The notes beneath the pieces are model-generated. The model was not told the DNA's origin. It did no database searches and worked only from the letters and a program-made list of their open reading frames with translations. Both the position numbers and the translations under genes were made by a program. A stretch of DNA of 64,000 nt from positions 620,001 through 684,000 of the forward strand of contig CAVZAF010000002.1 in the NCBI GenBank assembly GCA_963773315.1, in the 5' to 3' direction. The stretch comes from DATKAS01 sp963773315 (GTDB taxonomy: Bacteria; Actinomycetota; Acidimicrobiia; Acidimicrobiales; DATKAS01). How positions within the stretch are numbered: position 1 is the stretch's first letter; every line of letters starts with the position of its first letter. Positions 43,936 through 52,908 of the stretch are shown one piece after another.

Positions 43936-45945
43936 ATGGTGAACGGAGTGCGAGTACGCGCGGACCTCGGAGGGATCGTGGCCAACACGGTTGCTGACAG
44001 CGCACCGAGCGGAGTGCGCAAGCGGGACGTTCTGGACGAGCTGGGTGAGGCGTCTTTGCTGCTCCCCGCGCTCGTGGCCGCCGGGCTCGAGGCGAACGAC
44101 AGGGCGAAGTACCTGCTGACCCTCTTGCAGGCCGCGCGAGACCACGCCGACGCGCCAGATTTGCCCGCTGTCTCCCTTCGAGACGAGCGACTGGCAACCG
44201 GGGTCGCCGACTCGGAGTTCGATTCGGTGGTGGAGCGCTCGCGCCGCGTCGGGGACGACGTCTACTCCGTCCCGTTGGCGGGGCGCGTGCATGCGGCGCT
44301 CGTGGATGCGATCGGTGAGATGCTCGCCCCGCTCGAGGCAGCGCAGATCGACGGGGCACCCGACCGGGACCGGCTCCGAGCGCTCGCCGACCAGGGTCCC
44401 GAGCCGAGCAGCGACGTCCTGCGAGGCAGCTACGTCGATCGCATGACGTCGGCACAGCGGCAGAGCGGCGATTCCCTCCACCTGCTCGTGATGGAGGCCC
44501 ATCGCGCACTCAACCGCCTCCAGGTTTCGATCGCGCCAGCCACGATCGACGGCGCCTCGGTCTACGGGCTGACGCCGGACGACGAGGGTCTCGTCGCCGC
44601 GTTCATGGCGGGTGTGCACGCGACCGCTCCGCTGAAGTTCGATCACCCAGGACTCACGACGACGGCGACACGCGTGGGAAGCCGCGTGCTCGTCGAGAAC
44701 GACCTTGGAACCACCAACGCACATGTGGTGGTGCTCGCCATCGAGAAGCTCACCGCGACCATCACCTACACCGACGTCCACGCTCGGCGTCTCGCCTTCT
44801 TCCAGTCGCTGCTCGATCGCTATCCCGCGACCTGGTCGGCGGCCGACCGTCGACAGGGTGCGCCGATGCTCGGCGAGCACCACGTGACGGTGGGTCGCTA
44901 CGAAGCCCCCGACCGCCGCGCACTCGAGGGCTATCTCCGGTACGTCGGGTCTCGCCTCGTGTTCGTGCTCGACTGGAACCGTGCGCGGAAGAGGCTCACC
45001 CCACTCGTGGGGCGGACCGATGCGCTGAGGCTGCTGCGATGGGCGGCGGATGAGGATCTCGGTCACATGGCGTTCTTGATCGTCGGCGGCGAGCGGCTCA
45101 TCTACGACGCGGTCGAGCGCGCCGCGAACGTGCCCGCGCGGTACGGCGAACCCCTCGTCGACGTCCTCGGTCACCAGGCGACGATCGAGGTCGTGCGGTT
45201 CGCGGTGCGTGCGGCCTCACAGGGTCTCCGATCCGGCAAGTCGCCATTGCTGATCCGCGACGAGGTCAGGGTCGAAGTGCTTCGTCACGCGCAGGCATCC
45301 GAGCGGCGGCTACTCGACAGGGCGGCCGAACACGCCAGCCTCATCGTGGAAGCCGCGCAATCGTTCCAAGCGGCGCTCGTTCGACTGGGCGCCGTCGACG
45401 ACCCCGCCTCCCTCACTCGCCTCGCGGGCCGCGCCGCGACCTGGGAGCACACCGCCGACGAGATCGTCGTCGCGCAACGCCAAGCCGCGGACCGGGTCGC
45501 GGGTGGCGAGGTCATGGCCAGCCTCACGACGACAGCCGACGACGCGATCGATCTCATCGAGGAGGCCGTCTTCTTGCTCACGCTCGTGCCCGAGACAGCG
45601 ATCCCCGTGGTGAGACCGATCCTGCTCCCGCTCGCCTCCATCGTCGTCACGGCGTCACGTGAGCACCTCAAAGTCGTCGAGATCTCTCGTGAGGTCGTCG
45701 AGGGTGCCGATCCGGAAGACCTCGAGGACTTCATCGTCGCCGTGGATCGCGTCGCCAGCCTCGAGCACGACGCCGACGACGCGGAACGAGCGGCACGCGC
45801 CGCGATGGTCGCGACTGCCCCCGACTTCCGCTGCCTCTACATCGCCGACAACCTCGTCCGTGTGGCCGAGGCCGCGACCGACGTGCTTCTGCGCTCGGCC
45901 CTTGGTCTGCGCGATCACGTCCTCGGCCTGCTGTCAGCGCGATGA
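43936..45945 (+). CDS. Large two-part protein with C-terminal PhoU/DUF47-like domain, coupled to PPDK-type gene
   Basis: The 669-aa protein begins MVNGVRVRADLGGIVANTVA. Residues 1 to about 440 contain a helical region (DELGEASLLLPALVAAGLEANDRAKYLLTLLQ) and a sheet-rich middle part (LVENDLGTTNAHVVVLAIEKLTATITYTD, LVFVLDWNRARKRLTPLV) that I cannot name. Residues about 450-669 are all-helical with TWEHTADEIV and SLEHDADDAERAARAAM repeats, the E-x-x-x-D metal-cluster pattern of PhoU/DUF47 proteins. Its stop overlaps the next start by 4 bp. A partner role in phosphate or phosphoryl control with the PPDK-like enzyme is inference. Confidence 0.75.
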   Translation: MVNGVRVRADLGGIVANTVADSAPSGVRKRDVLDELGEASLLLPALVAAGLEANDRAKYLLTLLQAARDHADAPDLPAVSLRDERLATGVADSEFDSVVERSRRVGDDVYSVPLAGRVHAALVDAIGEMLAPLEAAQIDGAPDRDRLRALADQGPEPSSDVLRGSYVDRMTSAQRQSGDSLHLLVMEAHRALNRLQVSIAPATIDGASVYGLTPDDEGLVAAFMAGVHATAPLKFDHPGLTTTATRVGSRVLVENDLGTTNAHVVVLAIEKLTATITYTDVHARRLAFFQSLLDRYPATWSAADRRQGAPMLGEHHVTVGRYEAPDRRALEGYLRYVGSRLVFVLDWNRARKRLTPLVGRTDALRLLRWAADEDLGHMAFLIVGGERLIYDAVERAANVPARYGEPLVDVLGHQATIEVVRFAVRAASQGLRSGKSPLLIRDEVRVEVLRHAQASERRLLDRAAEHASLIVEAAQSFQAALVRLGAVDDPASLTRLAGRAATWEHTADEIVVAQRQAADRVAGGEVMASLTTTADDAIDLIEEAVFLLTLVPETAIPVVRPILLPLASIVVTASREHLKVVEISREVVEGADPEDLEDFIVAVDRVASLEHDADDAERAARAAMVATAPDFRCLYIADNLVRVAEAATDVLLRSALGLRDHVLGLLSAR

Positions 45946-47546
45946 GCGGCGACCTGACCGCAGAGACCGACGCGCGGCTCGCCTTCTTGACCGGCGACAT
46001 CAGGGCCGCGCGACCGGACACCGTAGGCGCCAAGGCCGCGAACCTCATGCGGATGGCGAGCGCGGGTTTGCCCATCCCGCCCGGCTTCGTGATCGGCACG
46101 GAGATCTGCGCGGCATACCAGAACGGCGACGCGCACCTCAGTGGAGAGGTGCTCGCGCTGATCGAGAAGGGTGTGCGGCACGTCGAGGACGCCACGAGTC
46201 GGCGCTTCGGGGCGAGCAGGCGTCCGTTGCTCGTCGCGGTCCGGTCCGGGGCGGCGCGGTCGATGCCCGGGATGCTCGACACCATCCTGAACGTCGGGCT
46301 GTGCGACGTCACCGTCCCCGGCCTGCTCCGCGCGACAGGCGATCCCGTCTTTGTCTGGGACTCCTACCGGCGGCTGATCCAATCGCACGCCGAGGTGGTT
46401 GCCGGTTGCCCGGCGTCACTGTTCGACGGAGCGCTCGCCAACGCGCTCGAACAGACCGGAGCTCCGTCTCGCGAGGAGCTCGACGTGGCTGCGCTCCGCC
46501 GGCTCGTCGACGAGATGAAGACCATCTTCCAGTCGGCCACAGGAGCGCCCTTCCCGCAGGACCCCATGCAGCAGCTGCGTGACGCCGTCGAGGCCGTGTT
46601 CCGGTCGTGGAGCGCCGATCGTGCCGTGGCCTATCGCCGTCTGGAAGGTCTCACCGACCTCGTCGGCACCGCGGTCACCGTGCAAGCGATGGTCTTCGGC
46701 AATCGGGGCGTGACGTCCGGATCCGGTGTCGGGTTCACGCGCGACCCAGCCACCGGAGAGAACCGCCTCTACGTCGACTTCCTGCTCAATGCCCAGGGGG
46801 AAGACGTCGTCGGTGGTCGTCAGGTGACGGGCGATCCCGAGGTTGTCGTCGCGGCGGTGCCCGGGCTGGCTCACCAGCTCCAGACGCTGCGCCGCAGCCT
46901 CGAGTCCATCTTCGGCGATGCGCAGGACTTCGAGTTCACCGTCGAGGACGGCAAGCTGTGGGTGCTGCAATCTCGCGCCGCGAAGCGCACCCCATGGGCA
47001 GCGCTGCAGATCGCGTGCGATCTCGTCGACGACGGGCTGCTCGACGAGGACGCTGCGCTCGCGACGATCGCTTCGCTCGACCTTGACCAGATCGCCCGCC
47101 TGCGTCTCGAATCGACTGCCGCTTCCGATCCCATCGGTCGTGCCACTCCCGCGAGTGCAGGGGTCGCGGCCGGTCTGATCGCGCTCGACACCGACCGAGC
47201 ACTCGCGCTCGCGCAAAGGGGTGAATCAGTGATCCTGGTGCGCGATGACGTGTCCACCGACGACATCGCGGCGTTCTCGGTGTGTCGCGGGTTGCTCACC
47301 GCCCGGGGTGCGCGCACCTCACACGCCGCGGTGGTCGCGCGACAGCTCGGAATGGTCTGCCTCGTCAACTGCAGCTCGCTTGGCATCGATCTCGGCTCGC
47401 GGGTGGTGACGCTCGGTCCCCAGCGCCTCCACGAAGGTGACGCAATCACCCTCGATGGCGACGAGGGCACGATCCACGCGGGCATGCTCGAGCTCGTCGA
47501 GGAGCGACCGACCGAGCTCCTCGAGCGCGTCCGAGCCTGGAAGTGA
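45942..47546 (+). CDS. PEP/pyruvate-binding phosphotransfer protein (short PPDK type, no TIM barrel)
   Basis: The 534-aa protein has the ATP-grasp domain of pyruvate phosphate dikinase (VGAKAANLMRMASAGLPIPPGFVI, VRSGAARSMPGMLDTILNVGL, VTVQAMVFGNRG, GVGFTRDPATGENRLYVDFLLNAQGEDVV, LWVLQSRAAKRT). It also has the swivelling phosphohistidine domain with TARGARTSHAAVVARQLG, catalytic His at residue 461. The C-terminal PEP/pyruvate TIM barrel of a full 870-aa PPDK is absent. M. tuberculosis Rv1127c is similarly short. It may work with a separate barrel protein or as a regulator. Coupled by ATGA overlap to the PhoU-like gene under dormancy box 10. Confidence 0.88.
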   Translation: MSGDLTAETDARLAFLTGDIRAARPDTVGAKAANLMRMASAGLPIPPGFVIGTEICAAYQNGDAHLSGEVLALIEKGVRHVEDATSRRFGASRRPLLVAVRSGAARSMPGMLDTILNVGLCDVTVPGLLRATGDPVFVWDSYRRLIQSHAEVVAGCPASLFDGALANALEQTGAPSREELDVAALRRLVDEMKTIFQSATGAPFPQDPMQQLRDAVEAVFRSWSADRAVAYRRLEGLTDLVGTAVTVQAMVFGNRGVTSGSGVGFTRDPATGENRLYVDFLLNAQGEDVVGGRQVTGDPEVVVAAVPGLAHQLQTLRRSLESIFGDAQDFEFTVEDGKLWVLQSRAAKRTPWAALQIACDLVDDGLLDEDAALATIASLDLDQIARLRLESTAASDPIGRATPASAGVAAGLIALDTDRALALAQRGESVILVRDDVSTDDIAAFSVCRGLLTARGARTSHAAVVARQLGMVCLVNCSSLGIDLGSRVVTLGPQRLHEGDAITLDGDEGTIHAGMLELVEERPTELLERVRAWK

Positions 47547-47552
47547 TCGTGC

Positions 47553-47573
47553 TTTCTTGACTGATTCCAGAAA
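47553..47573. promoter_or_regulatory. AT-rich inverted repeat before furA, candidate FurA operator/promoter
   Basis: TTTCT and AGAAA arms 11 bp apart sit in the only AT-rich stretch of the region, ending 10 bp before the Fur start. Autoregulation of furA-katG at such a site is known in mycobacteria; this assignment is inference. Confidence 0.4.
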
Positions 47574-47583
47574 AGGTGATGGC

Positions 47584-48042
47584 ATGGCCGTCGTGGCCCA
47601 TGCGGAGTCGCCGACCGAGCTGCTGAAGGCAGCCGGCCTTCGGGTCACCGGGCCGCGCGTCGCCGTGCTCGAGGTGCTCGCGGAACACCCGCACGCGTCC
47701 GCTGACCTCGTCGTGAGCGAGGTGCGCGCCGAGCTCGGCAGCGTGTCGACGCAAGCGATCTACGACGTGCTCCGCGTGTGCGGCGAGGCCGGCATCGTGC
47801 GTCGCATCGAGCCCGCGGGCGCGCCCGCGCTGCACGAGCTGCGCGTCGGTGACAACCACCATCACATGGTCTGCCGCCAGTGCGGCGTCGTGCACGACGT
47901 CGATTGCGCGGTGGGCGAGGCGCCCTGCCTCGAGCCATCTGCAGATCACGGCTTCCAGCTCGACGAAGCAGAGGTCGTCTACTGGGGTCTTTGCCCCCAG
48001 TGCATAAGTGCAACCAGCCAAGAGGAGGACCGACGTGTCTGA
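47584..48042 (+). CDS. furA: Fur-family transcriptional regulator (FurA-like)
   Basis: A 152-aa metal-dependent repressor. The winged helix is LLKAAGLRVTGPRVAVLEVLAEHPHASADLV then STQAIYDVLRVCGEAGIVRRIE. The dimerisation/metal part has HHHMVCRQCGVVHDVDC (His cluster and a CxxC) and a second CPQC near the C-terminus. AGGTG lies eight bases before the ATG at 47584. It overlaps katG by 8 bp, the classical furA-katG operon, so it probably represses katG and itself and releases under oxidative stress. Confidence 0.92.
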   Translation: MAVVAHAESPTELLKAAGLRVTGPRVAVLEVLAEHPHASADLVVSEVRAELGSVSTQAIYDVLRVCGEAGIVRRIEPAGAPALHELRVGDNHHHMVCRQCGVVHDVDCAVGEAPCLEPSADHGFQLDEAEVVYWGLCPQCISATSQEEDRRV

Positions 48043-50211
48043 CAGCGAGAACCCAGCAATCTCCGCGCCTACGCCCAAAGCCCACCGGCCGCTGTCGAAC
48101 CAGGACTGGTGGCCGGACCAGATCAACGTGCAGGTGCTCCACCAGCACTCGCCCACGTCGAACCCGTTGGGCGCTGAGTTCGACTACAAGGAGGCGTTCA
48201 AGTCACTCGATGTCGACGCGCTCAAGCGCGACCTCATCGAGATGATGACGACGTCCCAGGAGTGGTGGCCCGCTGACTATGGCCACTACGGGCCGCTCTT
48301 CATCCGCATGACGTGGCACGCCGCGGGCACGTACCGCACCCACGACGGTCGCGGAGGAGGCGGGTCGGGCGCGCAGCGGTTCGCCCCGCTCAACAGCTGG
48401 CCTGACAACGCGAACCTCGACAAGGCCCGCCGGTTGCTCTGGCCGATCAAGCAGAAGTACGGCAACTCGGTGTCATGGGCCGACCTCCTCGTCCTCGCCG
48501 GCAACGTCGCGATGGAGTCGATGGGGTTCAAGACGTTCGGCTTCGGCTTCGGTCGCCCCGACATCTGGGAGCCCGACGAGGTCTTCTGGGGTCCGGAGGA
48601 CACGTGGCTCGGCGACGAGCGCTACAGCGGCGAGCGCGACCTGGCCAATCCGTTCGGCGCCGTGCAGATGGGCCTCATCTACGTGAACCCTGAGGGGCCG
48701 AACGGCAACCCCGATCCGCTGAAGGCCGCGATCGACATCCGTGAGACGTTCGCTCGCATGGCGATGAACGACGAGGAGACAGCCGCGCTCATCATCGGCG
48801 GCCACACGTTCGGCAAGTGCCACGGCGCGGTCAGCCCCGAGTTCGGCGGCCCCGAGCCCGAGGGGTGCCCGGTCGAGGCCCAAGGCATCGGCTGGCACAA
48901 CAGCTCGGGCACCGGAGTGGGCGGCGACGCGCTCACCAGCGGCCTCGAGGGTGCATGGACGAACAACCCGATCCAATGGGACAACGGGTATCTCGACAAC
49001 CTCTTCAAGTACGACTGGGAGCTGACGCACAGCCCGGCCGGCGCCCAGCAATGGACGCCGAAGAACCCCGAGGCGCAGGGCACGGTGCCCGACGCGCACG
49101 ATCCGTCGAAGCGCCACGCACCGATGATGCTGACGACCGACCTCGCGTTGCGCATGGATCCGGTGTACGCGCCGATCGTCGAAGCGCTTCCACGAGAACC
49201 CCGATCAGCTCGCCGACGCGTTCGGGAGGGCCTGGTACAAGCTCCTGCACCGCGACATGGGCCCGCTCTCGCGCTACCTCGGCCCGTGGGTGCCCGAGCC
49301 GCAGCTCTGGCAGGACCCAGTGCCCGCGGTCGATCACGCGCTGATCGGCGGTGCGGACATCGCTGCGCTCAAGGGCAAGATCCTCGACTCTGGCCTGTCT
49401 GTCTCGCAGCTCGTGTCGACTGCATGGTCAGCCGCGGCGAGCTTCCGTGGCACCGACAAGCGCGGAGGCGCGAACGGCGCCCGGATCCGTCTCGCGCCGC
49501 AGAAGGACTGGGAGGCCAACGAGCCCGGCAGAGCTCGCGACGGTGCTGCAAGCACTCGAGAAGGTGCAGCAGGACTTCAACAGCGGCGGCAAGAAGGTCT
49601 CCCTCGCCGACGTGATCGTCCTCGGCGGTTGCGCGGCGGTCGAGAAGGCGGCGAAGGACGCCGGCTTCGACGTCACCGTGCCGTTCTCACCGGGGCGCAC
49701 CGACGCGTCGCAGGAGCAGACCGACGTCGAGACGTTCGCGGTGCTCGAGCCGGCAGCTGACGGGTTCCGCAACTACCTCCGCGCTGGGGACAAGACGCCG
49801 CCCGAGCAGCACCTGCTGGATCGGGCGAACAACCTCAGGCTGACCGCTCCCGAGATGACGGTGCTCGTCGGCGGCATGCGGGCGCTCAACGCCAACCACG
49901 GCAAGTCCGCCGCGGGCGTCTTCACCGACAAGCCCGAGACGCTCACCAACGACTTCTTCGTGAACCTGCTCGACATGGGCATCGAGTGGAAGACGTCGGC
50001 CTCGGGCGAGAACCTCTACGAGGGTCGTGATCGCAAGAGCGGCCAGGTCAAGCGGACTGCAACCGCCGTCGATCTCGTCTTCGGCTCGCACTCGGTGCTT
50101 CGTGCCGTCGCGGAGGTCTACGGGCAGGACGACTCGAAGGAGAAGTTCGTCCGTGACTTCGTCGCCGCGTGGGACAAGGTCATGAACCTCGATCGGTTCG
50201 ACCTTCGCTGA
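48035..50211 (+). CDS. katG: Catalase-peroxidase KatG, two frameshifts
   Basis: The N-terminal heme domain is intact: FIRMTWHAAGTYR (distal Arg, Trp, His), QMGLIYVNPEGPNG (cross-link Tyr), ARMAMNDEETAALIIGGHTFGKCHG (cross-link Met and proximal His). After EAL at about 49184-49187 the frame moves to FHENPDQLADAF...WYKLLHRDMGPLSRYLGPWVP. After NEP at about 49526-49529 it moves again to AELATVLQALEKVQQDFNSG, which runs to the end WDKVMNLDRFDLR. Both breaks are repaired by one GC at a GCGC, giving about 727 aa, a normal KatG length. The GTG at 48035 has GAGGAGG seven bases upstream. It detoxifies peroxide; loss of function is unlikely to be real. Confidence 0.93.
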
Positions 50212-50234
50212 CCACCTCGCAGTACCGTCCGGCG

Positions 50235-50693
50235 GTGGTTGTCATCCCCACTGCGCACACGCCGCCGGGCGGCTACGGCGAGCAGATGCCCGAGCCGATC
50301 CTCGCTCGCTGCACCGAGCCGCTCGCCGACGGCGTGCCCGACCTGCGGGGCGTGTGGGCTGTCGTCGACCTGGTGGTGAATGGCGAACGAGCGCCTGCTG
50401 ACCACGGCTTGTGGCGCCACGTCGAGCGCATCGAGCAGTGCGGCAACCGCCTCGTTGTCACCGGCGGAGGTGTTGTGCACGACATGGTCGTCGACGGCAC
50501 CTACGAGCGCGGGGTGAACGACGTGATGGCGTCTGACTTCGCGACGCCCATCAGCGTCGCGGCGACGTTCGAGGACGGCGCCCTCGTGCTCCGACCGAAA
50601 GGGCTCGATGGCGTCGAGGTGCGCCGTCATCGCGAGGGCGACGAGCTCGTGTGGCAGTTCCACACGTTGTTCACCGCGCGCCTCAGGCGCTGA
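50235..50693 (+). CDS. Lipocalin-like hypothetical protein
   Basis: The 152-aa product starts at a GTG (MVVIPTAHTPPGG). Its core DLRGVWAVVDLVVNGERAP, NRLVVTGGGVVHDMVVDGTYERG and GALVLRPKGLDGVEVRRHREGDELVWQFHTLFTARLRR is a run of alternating strands like a small lipocalin/FABP barrel. No residues define a function. It is 23 bp downstream of katG and convergent with the LLM gene. The start is only moderately sure. Confidence 0.68.
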   Translation: MVVIPTAHTPPGGYGEQMPEPILARCTEPLADGVPDLRGVWAVVDLVVNGERAPADHGLWRHVERIEQCGNRLVVTGGGVVHDMVVDGTYERGVNDVMASDFATPISVAATFEDGALVLRPKGLDGVEVRRHREGDELVWQFHTLFTARLRR

Positions 50694-51699
50694 GGCGCTC
50701 GCGAACCAGCGGCACGACCTCGGAGGCGAACCGTTCCATCGACGGTGTGAGTGCGGCTGGCTGCAAGCCGGGAGCCGAGCCCCAAGTCACGACATCGGTG
50801 AGGCCGTAGCGTTCGATGAACGATGCAAGCTCGTCGACGCACTCGTCGACGTTGCCGACGAACACGCGTTGGGTGATGCGCTGCGGATCGTTGAACAGCG
50901 TCGCATCGCCGGTCCCTGCTTCCTCGGCGAAACGCCCGTAGACCGCCATCCGGTAGCGCTCTGCGTCGCGCAATGGCGGCCAGTCGCGGGCACGGTCGTC
51001 TGTGACGAGGAACGAGCGGATGATGCCGATTCGCTTCGCGTCCGGATCGCCGCCTGCCGCGATGGTCTGCGCGCGCCAGTTGTCCAACAACGAGACAGGC
51101 CCTTGCGGCAGCACGTTCGTTCCGTAGCGCACCGCGCGGTGCACGCCGGGTTCGCTCGACACCGCCATCCACAGCGGGGGGCCACCCGGCTGCACGGGGT
51201 CGGGTGTCACCCGGATGTCCTCGAACGTGAAGCGCTTGCCCGCGTAGCTGAAGCGCTCGCCGGACCACGCGAGGCGCAGGATCTCGACGCACTCCTCGGT
51301 GCGCGAGACGCGATGCGACACGGGGAACCCGAAACCGCGGAACTCGTGGGGCGCGTAGCCCAGGCCGATGCCGAGCTCGATGCGCCCACCGGACAGCTGG
51401 TCGAGCACGGCGAGGTCCTCGGCGAGGCGGAGCGGATGCGCGAACGGGACGATCGAGATGTTCGTCGAGATCCGCATCCGCTTGGTGACAGCGGCAGCCG
51501 CGCCCGCAACCGGCGCGAAGGAGGGCAGGTAGCCGTCCTCGACGAAGTGGTGCTCGCTGAACCACACCTCGTCGAGCCCCAGCTGGTCCAGCCGCGCGAT
51601 CTGATCGATCGTCTGTGCGTAGACGTCCTGCAGCGTGTAATCGGCGCCGGGCGGGCAGCGGAAGTCGTGCGCGACCCCGAATCTCGTTGCCGGTTTCAT
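50683..51699 (-). CDS. LLM-class flavin/F420-dependent oxidoreductase
   Basis: A 338-aa luciferase-like TIM barrel: LDQLGLDEVWFSEHHFVEDGYLPSFAPVAGAAAAVTKRMRI, IVPFAHPLRLAEDLAVLDQLSGGRIELGIGLGYAPHEF, RTEECVEILRLAWSGERFSYAGKRF and ending DVVTWGSAPGLQP. The pattern fits bacterial luciferase-like monooxygenases. The ATG at 51699 starts MKPATRFGVA with no clear ribosome-binding site. The substrate is unknown. It is 58 bp upstream of nothing else on its strand; the NTF2-like gene precedes it on the same strand. Confidence 0.88.
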   Translation of the reverse strand: MKPATRFGVAHDFRCPPGADYTLQDVYAQTIDQIARLDQLGLDEVWFSEHHFVEDGYLPSFAPVAGAAAAVTKRMRISTNISIVPFAHPLRLAEDLAVLDQLSGGRIELGIGLGYAPHEFRGFGFPVSHRVSRTEECVEILRLAWSGERFSYAGKRFTFEDIRVTPDPVQPGGPPLWMAVSSEPGVHRAVRYGTNVLPQGPVSLLDNWRAQTIAAGGDPDAKRIGIIRSFLVTDDRARDWPPLRDAERYRMAVYGRFAEEAGTGDATLFNDPQRITQRVFVGNVDECVDELASFIERYGLTDVVTWGSAPGLQPAALTPSMERFASEVVPLVRERLSA

Positions 51700-51757
51700 A
51701 GGTGGATTGTGCGTCGTCCGGAGGGACCGATGCCGAGTGCACCGGTCCCACTTCGGC

Positions 51758-52168
51758 TCAAGCGCTGAGCTGGCCGATGATCGCGGCGGTGTCGAGCCAG
51801 ACGTTCTCACGGCTGATGAGACCGTCGCGGAACTCGAACACATGCAGGATGCGGAACGTGATTCGGCGGTTGTTGCCGGGGAGCCCGAGCATCTCGCCGA
51901 TCACCGTGCCGGTCATCAGCTGCTCCATCACGAGCGCGTTCTCGGTCGCGTACTCGTGGGTGGGCGTCTCTTCCTCCGTGAGGAAGTTCTGGGTGAGGTG
52001 GCCGTAGAACGCCCGAGCGGCGTCCTTGCCGTGGTACGGCGCGCCGGGGAAGCCCACGGGATCGTGCTCGATGTCCTCCGTGTACACGGAGATCGCGCCC
52101 TCGATGTCGCCGGCGCCTTCTGCCTTCAGATGACGCTCGACGAGCGCCTTCATCTCTGAGACTTCCAT
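51758..52168 (-). CDS. SnoaL/NTF2-like protein (ester cyclase type)
   Basis: A complete 136-aa NTF2-like fold: MKALVERHLKAEGAGDIEGAISVYTEDIEHDPVGFPGAPYHGKDAARAFYGHLTQNF, then LVMEQLMTGTVIGEMLGLPGNNRRITFRILHVFEFRDGLISRENVWLDTAAI. The FRDG-I-E strand is the family hallmark. The ATG at 52168 has AGGAAG eight bases upstream, better than a GTG at 52177. It is divergent from a TetR gene with an imperfect palindrome between them, so it is probably that regulator's target. Confidence 0.87.
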   Translation of the reverse strand: MEVSEMKALVERHLKAEGAGDIEGAISVYTEDIEHDPVGFPGAPYHGKDAARAFYGHLTQNFLTEEETPTHEYATENALVMEQLMTGTVIGEMLGLPGNNRRITFRILHVFEFRDGLISRENVWLDTAAIIGQLSA

Positions 52169-52183
52169 CTCTGACACTTCCTC

Positions 52184-52216
52184 TCATCTTGTGATGGTGC
52201 TATCATCATGAGATGA
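52184..52216. promoter_or_regulatory. Imperfect palindrome between NTF2-like and TetR genes, candidate operator
   Basis: Outer arms TCATCT (52184-52189) and AGATGA (52211-52216) extend inward with TGATG/CATCA matches, giving arms of about 14 bases with two or three mismatches. It covers the space between the divergent starts. Confidence 0.5.
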
Positions 52217-52888
52217 CAGTCTCACGTCAAGAGGCAAGTGTCACAAGATCTGGGCGGGTGAACCAGAAGGCACGGACTCGGGCCGCGCTGCTTGCCGCCG
52301 CCGTCGAGCTCGTGCGCGAAGGCCGGCCTCCGTCGGTGCCCGATGCAGCCGAGCGCGCCCTCGTGTCCGTGGCGACGGCATACCGCTACTTCCCGACTGC
52401 CGACGACCTCTGGACCGAGGCGTCGTTCGAGACGATGGACTTCACCGAGATGAACGCGGGCGTCGACACGGCTCTCGAGGCCACTGGCGACGACGCGGCA
52501 GCGCGACTCGAGGTGGTGGTGACGTCGATCGGCTGGGACATGCTCGACAACCCGCTGCCCTACCGAACGATGGTGAAGCTCGCGTCGGAGCGCTGGTTCG
52601 CGGCAGCAGCACGCACCGACGGTCGAGTCCGCGCCGATCCGCGAAGGCCGGCGTCATCACTGGAACCAGCGCGTCGTCGAGCCGTTGCGGGGCACGCTCA
52701 CCGACGCGGAGCGTCGCCGCCTCGTCGCCGCGCTCGACGTGGCGTGGGGCACCGAAGCCGCGATCTCTCTCATCGACGTCGCCGGCCTCGAGGTCGAGGA
52801 GGCGAAGCGGGTCATGTTGCAGACGGCCCAGTGGGTGCTCGCTGCCGGGCTCGCCGATGCCAAGAGGCGGGCGCGCGCCAAGGGCTGA
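52213..52888 (+). CDS. TetR-family regulator, one frameshift
   Basis: The N-terminal helix-turn-helix is clear: RTRAALLAAAVELVREGRPPSVPDAAERALVSVATAYRYFPTADDLW. The ligand domain continues to FAAAARTDGRVR, then the frame slips at about 52630-52635. It resumes as PIREGRRHHWNQRVVEPLRGTLTDAERRRLVAALD to VLAAGLADAKRRARAKG. One GC restored at this GCGC gives about 225 aa. The start is at the ATG at 52213, within the palindrome; a GTG at 52258 is possible. Likely represses the divergent NTF2-like gene. Without the repair the first frame would appear fused to the next gene. Confidence 0.82.
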
Positions 52889-52908
52889 TCTGGTTCTACG
52901 GTGAAGGC

